From NCBI GenBank assembly GCA_030704615.1, contig CM060734.1:31574042-31638041 (forward strand): a stretch of DNA of 64,000 nucleotides, given 5' to 3'. The position numbers were made by a program, and so were the translations under genes. The DNA is from Takakia lepidozioides (lineage: Eukaryota; Streptophyta; Takakiopsida; Takakiales; Takakiaceae). Below the pieces are notes generated by a model. That model did no database searches. It was not told the origin of the DNA and saw only the letters and a list, made by a program, of their open reading frames with translations. This document shows positions 12,839 to 22,556 of this stretch, piece after piece (the stretch's first letter is position 1; the number at the start of each line of letters is the position of its first letter).

Positions 12839-14026
12839 TCCCGCTCAAACTTAGGGAAAAGAGTGGAGGGGGACACGGAGGTCTCGCCATGATGGTGGAG
12901 GGAGTTCAGTCCAGAGACATTGATCTTGCGCTGGGCTGCTGCAGATGAGATTTGGGTGCCCCCAGGTGTTTTGAAAGGCTGCATGAATTGCTACTGCATT
13001 CATACCATCCTCGTTGATGTCTGCACAAGTTTTAGCCCACGCTTTTCTGGCCTCAATTTGCATATTATAGAAGATGTTCGCAAGCAGAGAAGGAATTGTG
13101 AAGGTTTGACCTGTGAAAGTCATTGGCGATAGAATATTTTTACTAGTGACCAGATTCTAGTTGGGGCTTGACAAGAAAGAAGATTGTGTTCTATCAATTC
13201 TAAGATGGCAGTAGAGCAGCAAACACATAGGATAGCACCTTGAAACTGTAACCATTCTCCAACCTTAAGAACCCTGTTGACAATCTGCCATATGAATGCT
13301 GCTATCTTTGCAGGGTGTGACTTACTCTAGACAGATCCCCAAATGGCAGTCCAGTGCTCATCACAGAAGCCATGGATCCCCCATCTTGGTTCCCATTTTT
13401 TTGTCATTGGTTGTGTGATTGAAAGAGCTTTGTAACCCTTCTTGGTCATATAAGTGAAGGCCTAAGATTCATTCCCAACGACCACTTTAAAAGGCAAAGT
13501 CCCCGTTGTGGAGTGTTATGTGTTGTCATAACATGATAATTTTGTCACATCCAAGTGATCCACCAATACATAATTTGCTTTAATACGGAACTCATCTTCT
13601 TTGTCTGACCATCCATCATGGGTTGGAAAGTCGTGCTCATTTCTTGATCCCTGTTTTCTTTCATAGAGCCCATTAGAACCGTGCTGGCAAATTAGGATCA
13701 TGGTCTGAGATAATGACTTTCGAAAGTCTATGGTGTTTGAGAACATGGGCGAATAAGAGTCGCCCCATGTTTTTGGTGCTATCATCGTGTCCTTAGTGAG
13801 GATGAAATAGGTCATTTTACCCCCACCATTGCATATGCTAGTGAAAATTTGACAATCTACTCTACATTTTCAATATACACATGGTTTGCTTAAAAGAAGT
13901 CCATCTTACCACAATATGATCTTTCATAGCCATCATCACCAATAAAAGAAAACTTGAACAACACCTCAACCCCCTCACCTCCCCCTTGAAGAAACAGACC
14001 TACCATACCTAATAATAGCCCAAACC

Positions 14027-14130
14027 TGATAGGGGGGCAGCAGTAAGGTGAAGTGGCTCATAGTTACGCCGGCTTCGGTTCAAGTCAAGCTCTCTTTATC
14101 TCTCTATCCGCAAGGTGTTTTTTAATCATA
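14027..14130 (+). repeat. Short interspersed repeat with a possible B box (copy 2)
   Basis: It carries the same core as the copies near 11490 and 51600. Here it is followed by GGTTCAAGTC at 14077-14086, close to the RNA polymerase III B-box consensus GGTTCRANNCC. A further tRNA-like stretch with GGTTCAATCC lies at 16448-16457. These are candidates for tRNA-derived SINE heads, not functional tRNA genes. Confidence 0.35.
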
Positions 14131-14689
14131 ATATAGCGGTTGTCGAGCACATTGCCCCTCCTCGTCAACCTCATAAGAGGTCCAAAAAATAGACTATCTT
14201 AGGATTTTACATCAATTTAATCTCTCTGTAGCAAAAACTTGCAAACACCACCAAGAAAGTAAGTTTGAGATTTATCACCATGTTTTTTTTTCAGTCCTCA
14301 TTTCTCTTTATCTTTATTATCTTTATGAATGCGTTGTCGTTGTTTCCCTTTGAAATCGCTGACGGCGTTTTCATTTGTATCACATCTCACAATTTACTTT
14401 TGTCTTTTGGTATGATATCAATTATGAAATGCAGCTGCATTAAAACGCTTTAGTACACACAAATGACACAATGGACACTTATCTAGTTCCTTTCCTTTGC
14501 AGAGGTCTGTCCGCTAGGGGGGACTGTTCTTTAGCCCCATTCCTATTTTTGATAGTGGCGGACTCCCTTGGATACATGTTGCAGCAAAATCAGCTCATCA
14601 AATGTCTTCAAATAACCAATTAATTATATAACTACAAAAAGCACTCACCTTGTGGACTCACTGTTTGTCGATGTCACCTTTCTTATGCT

Positions 14690-15215
14690 ACAAGCTACAC
14701 CCGAAAATCTGAATTTTGCAGGGCAGACACTTGATTCCTTCTGCTCAGCCTCGGGTTTCAACTTGATGGTAGACCTCTTTGCCTCCACTCTGGGTATGCC
14801 ACCAACATGGGGGAGAACCAGGGTCTCAACTGGCTCAAACCAAGAGAGACTACCATGCTTTTGGGCTATATCTTTGGGGTAAACCTCACGGATCATCAGA
14901 AATTTGCACCTGATCACACAAGGTTTCAACCTGAGTCAATATTGTTCGTTAAAGAAATTGACTCTAACCTGCTCACTGTATATTCCTTCAATATCAACAC
15001 CACTTCTTTGCTACTTACTCTCACCTCTCCTCATTCCCTGGACATTCAGCCTACCTCCCTCACCCCGGTGAGGATCTGCTGTTGGTCTTGCCTAGCCAGA
15101 TCAATGAACCCCCAGCCACCCCTTTCCATTCCGACCCATATCTGGCTAGCTTCCAGCTCCTTTGTAGTTGGAATTAGACCCCCAGGAATGGTCTTGGAAC
15201 TTCTCTAACCCTCTA
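14690..15215 (+). pseudogene. LINE reverse-transcriptase relic (post-YADD segment)
   Basis: Conceptual translation across frames gives FCSASGFNLMVD and then GLNWLKP-ETTMLLGYIFGVN. This corresponds to the segment after the YxDD box in plant L1-type LINEs. The copy near 44.3 kb reads GLRWLQEGESHMLLG and VGIN at the same place. The frame is interrupted and no full domain remains. Confidence 0.55.
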
Positions 15216-15699
15216 CAACTTGTTCGAGCTTAGCATTGGAGGATAAGGCCGATGGGGACGAGCAAAAAGGTAAAGCGGCAAAAGTGGGTGTTGGAAGAGC
15301 GCAAGCATTTTGGTGGAGCTTGCAAATGTCAACATTGCTAAGGTATGGAAGTGCTACAAAACATAAGACAATCGGGCTTCGAGGGATGTCAAGTTTGAAG
15401 CATACACGGAGGTCTGGAGATTAAGAATTCTTGACTAATATATCCGAAAGTAAGCCATAAATTTGTGCCTCCAATATATAGTACATGACCTTTCCACCAT
15501 TCATAATGTTGTGAATGAAGACATTTACGAATTGGAGCTGCCAACGGAGAATATGTTACATCTTGTGTTTCAATGTCTTATGTTGTAAGCCTTGCTGGGG
15601 TTTGTATTCTGGACATGAGACGTCATGGTTTGGGAACTGACTCTTTGGGAATAGGATAAACTAGGATTTCTTGTTCAAGGCCATTTTTGAATCCGACTT

Positions 15700-16090
15700 G
15701 TGAAGGTGAGTTCCTAGAGCGGATTAAAATCTTTTTTTTCTCAGGTTCGAGTAGGGTCTTGATCAATGGTTATCCCTCAACTTCCTTTCCACTACAACGG
15801 TCGGTAAGGCAAGGTTGCCCCTCTTTAGTTTCTAATTGATGCCATTGTCTTGGTTACCTTATGGACGCTCAATCGGACTTGACCGGACTCTTCATTCCGA
15901 TCCCAAATTCCTCCCGATCTCATGATCTTAAAGTATTTATGTATGCTGATGGTTCAATACTTTATCTAAAAAACAACAACAAACGAGACATAGACCTAGG
16001 TTTTTCAATCTTTAGAGTGCTTCTGTTTGGCATCTAGATTTAAACTTAATTGGGGCAAATTGGTAAGGATCCTTTCAGAAGGGTCTCGAT
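15700..16090 (+). pseudogene. LINE reverse-transcriptase relic (RQGCP and degraded YADD boxes)
   Basis: Plus-strand translation gives SVRQGCPS followed, about 55 residues on, by VFMYADGSILYL. The latter is the catalytic YADD box with its second aspartate changed to glycine, so the enzyme would be inactive. Stop codons interrupt the frame. The order relative to the relic at 14690-15215 is reversed from a normal LINE, so these are two fragments or a rearranged one. Confidence 0.65.
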
Positions 16091-16099
16091 TGGCAGGAC

Positions 16100-19000
16100 T
16101 AGCTAATGCTTTAGTTTTAATCTTGTAAGATGTGTTTAATAAGGTAATTGGGCGGTAGTTGGCTATGTTATCTCAATCACCTTGTTTTTAAAAATGTTCA
16201 TTTCACATCAACCCTTAGAGGACCATCATAACAAACTCGAAAACAACCAACCAACCTATTAACATACATGATAAACATATAATAATAAATCATAGGGCCT
16301 ACCTTTGAAAATGGACAAAGTGGCTCTTAAGTTATTTAAGTTGGCTTCAATTGGAGACTTCTCTCTCTCTCTTTGTTTTTGTATGAGTCAATAGCAATAA
16401 TAATTATGTGGTAATCGGCACACACCACCTCGGAATTAGTGATTGTAGGTTCAATCCACCGATAATGGGCACAAAGGTGTCCACCCCGCCAGAAGGTAGT
16501 TGCCGCTGCAATAGTCTTTCGGGGTCAAGAGGCACCATAGTTACTCTTCATTTCAAAGGTGTCATACTCTTCTTTTAGAGTCATTATATATTAAGTCAAA
16601 GCTTAGTTTAAATTTTTGGAGTCATTACATCTATATCGACTCTTGTTTTCTATAACCGATAATGTTATCAAAATAGTTGAGAGCAAGAGGACAGCCCTTC
16701 TTGCACAATTTGTTGCAGAATGGGCTCATTTGTTCTATGTCATTTTGTACCTCCAATTAGTTGGGGGGGAATTAGCACCTCATTTGGTAAGAATGTCCAC
16801 CAACAAAGGTTGACCATATTTAATTTGGTCTCTCAAACTTCGTTGTCACAAATAAAAGGGAGGTCGAAAAACAATGTGGTAATTGTTAGTGCTCTCAATG
16901 GGTATGGTATGGCGAAGAAATTCTGATTCCACATGTGCCCAGAGTGCTGTTTTGTAAGGTTGAAGCCCCTCTACATACGACAGATCCAACCATACATTGA
17001 ACAACAACCTCATGACACTAGTTCTTTGTTTTCAAAATGTTTGTCGATTATAAAAGAATTGTATGTTGCTACTAGGACATCCAATTCAAGTTGACAAATG
17101 GATCAAGTTTCTTTACTCTATTTTAAATTTAATTCGTGAATAAATGTTACTTTCAATCTAGTTGACCTCGTTAAGTGTGATACATATAAATGTTATAGTC
17201 TGATATTATCCCCTCTTTTAAGGTTGGTTGTTATACATATATAAATGTCATATTTTCTACACTCTTCATGCATAACAGAAGTGTATCTGACATAGATAGC
17301 CTAGTTACCAACAATGTCTTGGAGTAGTCTTGATGTGTATGAGTAGAGGAGTGATGATACCCTAGACAAGGGAGGCTATTATCTTCTGCCCTATCTAGAA
17401 AAATCTGGCTCTATTAGCATGTTGTTCGTTATGCGAGGGCCATTGTCGACTCTAACACTAAAGACAACCATAGTGATGCCAAGTATTGATCACTATTAGT
17501 AAGTAGAATATTATGTAGAATTCCAGTGCTGGCATGTAATTCTTTATGGGGATGAAGTATTGTGGCGCTAGAATTATTCGAAAAGTATAATTTTCTATGA
17601 CTTTCACTGTTAACCCTTAAGGGGCCAAGAGACCCATTTCGGGTTTTGAGGAAGTAGATTTTTCAATGTACATTTTGCAGATCTTACTATTTTTTAAGCC
17701 TCTCATTTTTTAATATTAGCGTCTTCAATGCACCTATGGGCCCCGCCAGTACGGCCATGGGGTGAGCCAATAAACCCACAGCCTATTCACCGGGTCCTGA
17801 TTCTGAATTTTTTTAAGTCATGGTTCTTCATATCCTCCAAGAGACGGACTCCTCCAGCAGATTGACTCCAACCTTCGAGCGGACTGGCGATTGGCGAGCG
17901 GACACCAACTGGCGAGCGCACCGACTCCAACTTGCCCCTGCAGGCTCAGCTGAGCATATTGAGCCCGACCGGTAGGGGGCGCTCCACCCGTCGCCACCCC
18001 CTTCTTCCACAGGCGGGCACGCTAATATCAAACAATGAGAAGCATTTTTTAATGGTTCCAACTACAATTAAATTTCTGACAACATGGCTCACCTTCTCAT
18101 ATTGGAACTACTAAATTTTGCCGAATTCTTCGACCTACAGATTTTCTAGAAAACACAAGGGCCATGAAATTGGAGCATGCATGAGGAGTTGAGTGTCGAC
18201 ATGGCAAGACATAATTGGGCCACCATTGGGTTCATTCGGGTGACAACTTTTATAAATTCTACCATTGGATCTAGAATTTTCTTTTACCATCCTTACTATT
18301 GTAATGCATTCCACACTCACCATAGGGATTGAATGAAACATCTCATTATTAAAGTCACTTTTGGAATTGAGTTGCCAAGCTATGGAGGTCATTTTGACCC
18401 CCCTCAAATACATACAAAACACCCTAATAAGAACAAATGTTGTTTGGCTTGAAATTTCCACAATAGTTGGCTAGAATACCATATCACATTTCTATGTGGG
18501 AGGCGGAAGCAAGAAAATTCATCCCGTCTCTCAAATAGCTTGGTCAAAGCTCAATTTAATACTTTGCAAATCCAAAAACAAAAAAACCACCCATTAAAAC
18601 ATTAAAATCTCTCTTGTCATATGGTTAGTATCCTGCCCCCAAGTTGGCAAAAATGGGGAGTGGCTGGGTGTTCTTGAGACTCGTTATCCGGGGTGGCTCT
18701 GCATTCGAAACATCTCGTCAAACAATGATTTACTACTTTGCTTTGTACATCAAATTTCTGATGCAGCGATCTTGGAACCCAAGTAGTCCGAGGAGGGGTG
18801 GAGAGAGAGATTCCCATCAAGGAAAAGCAATCTAGTGAAGTGAAATGGTACTTACTTGCGTGGGAAGCTCAAAGAAGGAAAGGAAGAGACAACAACTTTA
18901 TGGCATTTTCAAAACTCCTTAAACCTTGTGGGGAAGAACGAATACCAAAGCAATGCGAAAAACAGGCCTGGAAAGAGATGCGTCAGGAAAGTAAGATGCC

Positions 19001-19155
19001 ACTCATTTCTGGTCTCTATACCTATATGTCTATCAGTGCCAAGGATGACCATTGTCTGAAAAGACCAAGAAGGTGACACCCTATCCTAATGCATGTAAAC
19101 ATCTCTTATCCTGAATGTACATGGTAGCCAAGGTGAATCTGGTAAGGTTCATATT
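16100..19155. other. Repeat-derived DNA without recognisable genes
   Basis: No open frame here has a recognisable product. A TC microsatellite lies near 16362-16375. At 17612 a sequence begins TTAACCCTTAAGGGGCC, resembling the outer end of the inverted repeats at 12244 and 19257, so a further decayed end of the same family may lie here. Confidence 0.4.
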
Positions 19156-19257
19156 TTTGGATGTAATAAGGTAGGTGTGTAGCCTTAGTTAACTCGCCAA
19201 AGGTCACCTTTTTTGGGGGGTGAAATTTGCCCAATGGCAGGCCATTAAGGGTTAAGC
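19156..19257 (-). repeat. Right inverted repeat arm
   Basis: Reverse complement of the arm at 12244-12344. The outer end reads, on the minus strand, TTAACCCTTAATGGCC. Together the two arms bound the 7.0 kb candidate element. Confidence 0.8.
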
Positions 19258-20459
19258 AGACAAAATGTCTCTCTTGAAGGGTAAATCTCATGTGCTTTGC
19301 GAGGTAGCGATGGTTCAAACCAAATCTGTTTTGGTCTAAAACGACAGCTTTCTGTCATTAGACAGAATGTTGTTGTACATGCTTATCAAAAAGAACATTA
19401 CCGTATTATCTATATAGTTTCGTGTTTGAACTTAGTTGATTCATTCAACTCACTCATTCAATCATCCAATTTGTTAATTCATTTGTTTAGTGATCTCAGG
19501 AATGTCCATTAATATTGAGAATAGTTTTTTGTGATGTTCTATGGCACTGCCATCTCTGTGGACAAGGTTAAGGTGTCTGAAAAAGAGGGGTCATAATCTC
19601 TTACTAGCAACTCATCTTCCTTTGATCAGAGTGCTTACATTGTCTCACGACACTGGGGGAAGAGAAAGCATACATGCAGTTAGTTTTTCAGTAAACCCAT
19701 TGATCATGGAATTGGATACACCTGCGGTGGGCTCCTGTTCACAGCAGTCAATCATCACAAATCAAACGGGTTAAACAGCGAGAGGTTGCCATCTACTAGT
19801 CCATGCATTGCACACACATGCAGGGAACTTAATATATAATGGCCAGACATGCAACATCTATCCGGCTCTCATCTATCCTTTCCAGCAAGGACTTTTGCTG
19901 GAATCATAAGAATTTGCAAGCTCACACTCTCGGTTTTTCTCCCACCTTCGTACCAATATCGCTGACGCTTCACAAGCTCCCATTGGTCAGATTCACACGC
20001 ATCTGACATGTCATTCATGCACCCGTGTCCGAAGCCCATATTCTAAACAGACTCAACTGTTGAACTCCTGTGCATGCATTCTACTCTTCCCCCTATGCAC
20101 CTTCTATCTATTCACGTTCCCGATGATTTCCCGTCTTACACAGAGTACTGATTGAGCTAAAGACAAACAAAAGTTGGACTGATAGCTTTGAACCAGATCC
20201 CTATCCCCATCGCATGCATGGACTTTGACTTCGTTGTAAAGGATCCTAGACATACTAAAGAAGCTAAGGAGCTGGAAATGTCAATGAGTTTCTTCAATCC
20301 CTAACAGTTGTTGTGATCCCGTTTCCCTCGTTAGTCATCCCATCCCTATGCACTGCCTCTACTTGGTATAGACAACAGTAGCGCAAATGCCCATGTCACG
20401 CAGTTCCGCAGAGAAACTTATCTGAATAACTTCAAATCATCTAGCGTGTGGATTGATAC
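19258..20459. other. No gene recognised
   Basis: Short open frames only. It may contain further exons, introns or the 3' end of the minus-strand gene traces at 20460-22144, but I cannot define any. Confidence 0.4.
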
Positions 20460-22144
20460 CTGCACTGTCCTCTGCAGGAAATCCCACACTTGCGTCCACC
20501 GTGATAAAGTGATCTGCAAAACCCCCTGAAAAGTTTTCTAAGAAGGACATAATTGGAGTGTTCACCCTTGACACAACAACAGTCTGCTGCCAGGGTGCAC
20601 AGGACCATAAAATGGACTAGAAGTGAGTTCCTCACTAGCCAAAGAAATGCCAGTTACCACTAATTGAACAAGTTCTACTTGAAAATTACTCCTCAGGTAC
20701 TAGTACTACCAGATGGCTCGCGCCAGCTTCATACCATGGAACAAAAACACTCCAATAACCCAGTCAGATGCACACCTCAAAAAAGACACCAGAAGGTGAA
20801 TTGGCTCAGCTGTGAAGAGTCTCTTGGGAATCCAAAGTTTGAGTCAGTTAGTTGAATCATGCTGCAGTGACATGATTGGGATGTAAGACTGAAGGGAGAC
20901 CACACTGTCTACTTAAAATTTGGGGGCCCTATCCCTCATGGCATTTTGTCAGTGGGGCCTGCCTACCAGCACTGCTTGTAGAATGTACCAACAAACCTCA
21001 CACCGGGCTAGGCAAAGCAATTTGCAATATAACCACCTGACACCTGCGTCCAGCTTTGGCTAGCACAATCTCAAATCTCGACCATGAACTCACAATGAGA
21101 TGTTTTCCAATCCAGAAATCCCTGCAGTATCATTGGTTTGCTTGCTGGACAGTAGCAGTGAGAACTCCATTGCTGATGCCAGCCTGGCAGAGGAGGACCA
21201 CTCATGCTTGTTCAGGTCAAGAGGGCGCAGTGGGGTGGCCATATCAGATGTCTGTGGAGTGGTTTTGGGGGACTCAGTAGGGTTCGATTTGGGGAATGGA
21301 TTGATCATGATTTCAGCGCAAAAGTCCAGGGGTGAGAAATTGCTGGGCTTTGAATCTCAGAGTCTGGTGACACATGAGGCAAACAGGTCTTGGCCTTCTC
21401 TGTGTTGAGTAGCAGCTGGTGCTGAAGATTTCTGAAAAGTGGATACACCTACATGTCATTCAAAATGGTTCAGTGATATCATCCTCGAGACCCTCATTGA
21501 CAAGAAACAACCAGTTATTAGCAGGGGCTTGTTAGTGACAAATCCAAGGAACTTCATAAATATTTAAACTGCAAGCTACACTACTTAGATATACCAGGTA
21601 TAAGCCCTTGTCTTACTATAATGTGTGCTTTCTTTATGCAGACCATCGTGTGGCTTTCCATGGCCACAAGAAGAAAGCTACTAAAACATCTTGTATCACC
21701 TCTTTAATATGTGACCACCAGCTGACCTCGCAAACCTAGCAGAAAGCTCCACTAAATGAATTCACACCATGCTAGTGACATCTACATAACACAATTAACT
21801 AACTATGTGTAAATTACGACCATTTGGCACATGACACCTTAATTTCACATTCCTTTTGGCAATGTGAGTAGAATTCTTGTTCCACATAAAGACAGAGAAA
21901 CAAAGAAAATGAAGAAGGAAGAACTATAGACAACCAAATAAAAATAAAGCCCAAGTTCCTTCAGAGGGTTGAGAACTTTACATTCGAAATTGAGACGATT
22001 CCCATGACATTCTACTTGAATGCGTGCCCCACAACTACATTTTCCAGGAGTTTTGGATATTAGTGAAACTCACCTTGGCCTTCAGGTCATTGAACAGATC
22101 CTCAACTTGCTTGGAGGCTTCTGGGGTGGTCTCCTCTGATGAAA
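20460..22144 (-). pseudogene. Traces of an unidentified spliced gene with an in-frame stop
   Basis: Three exon-like segments lie in order on the minus strand. 22074-22144 reads SSEETTPEASKQVEDLFNDL and ends at a GTGAGT donor. 21094-21431 follows a TTTTCAG acceptor in the same phase, begins KSSAPAATQH and ends at another GTGAGT donor. 20460-20586 reads VVVSRVNTPIMSFLENFSG and ends at a GTATC donor. The middle segment has one in-frame TGA about 24 codons in, after which the same frame stays open with a Ser/Pro/Thr-rich sequence. The phase of the third segment does not join cleanly, so an exon is missing or the gene is broken. The first segment recalls the region after the transit peptide of CURT1 thylakoid proteins, but the rest does not fit. 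Function unknown. Confidence 0.35.
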
Positions 22145-22188
22145 CTGCTCGGATGGGAAGAGGAATAAATCTCATTGACTATGACATA

Positions 22189-22380
22189 AAGGGGTCGCAA
22201 AGTTCGAAGCCCAGACGTCGCAATTTAAGGGGGTACATTTGAATTTAGACGGGAAAATTTGAATTTGAAATTTGAATTTCAAAAACTTGTTGACCATTGA
22301 CTCCGGTTCTGTCTAATGGCGATATGTTCATTGTTCTACATATATCACAATGCATACTTGAACCTAAGACCTTCACGTTG
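22189..22380. mobile_element. Fragment of the CACTA-type element family
   Basis: It matches the left interior of the transposon at about 35770-35990: a GTCGCAA/CGTCGCAA-rich stretch, then GGGGGTACATTTGAATTTAG, GAATTT repeats, TTGACCATTGACTCCGG and TTGTTCTACATATAT. It stops at 22380, where sequence homologous to the 3' flank of the PPR genes begins abruptly. Confidence 0.65.
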
Positions 22381-22556
22381 CTGACTTCCCACCTATGCTG
22401 GGTGGACCCCACTATCATTTCCTGTGGATATGCCAGAGGGAATGGCCTCAACCATACACCGTGGTCAATATTATCAGGAAATGGTGGATGAACTGAGTAG
22501 CTACACAGATCCATAAATGAAGCAAGACACTCACACCTTTGCAGAAGAACATTGTT
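22381..22556 (-). repeat. Duplicated 3' flank of PPR gene A
   Basis: Close to 27148-27316 (3' of PPR gene B) and 39150-39290 (3' of the pseudogene inside the CACTA element). Shared text includes CTGACTTCCCACCTATGC and CAGGAAATGGTGGATG. Copies B and inner C share a further ~90 bp to the left that copy A lacks. Confidence 0.85.

Larger units (their letters stand above)
12244..19257. mobile_element. Candidate 7.0 kb element bounded by ~100 bp inverted repeats
   Basis: The sequence at 12244-12344 reappears in reverse complement at about 19156-19257, with an estimated 85% identity by eye. Both outer ends begin TTAA followed by YCCTTAA, which would suit a transposon with TTAA target duplications such as piggyBac. 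That assignment rests only on the ends. No transposase is seen. The interior holds LINE relics and other decayed sequence, so it may instead be two copies of one small repeat in opposite orientation. Confidence 0.4.

Noticed and set aside
12851-13123. Minus-strand 90-codon frame inside the inverted-repeat block
   Set aside because: Vaguely like a LINE C-terminal region, but no diagnostic motif; not annotated as a gene.
22074-22144. Assignment to CURT1 (thylakoid curvature protein)
   Set aside because: Only the short SSEE...DLFNDLKAK stretch is similar; the following exon does not encode the expected two-helix segment.
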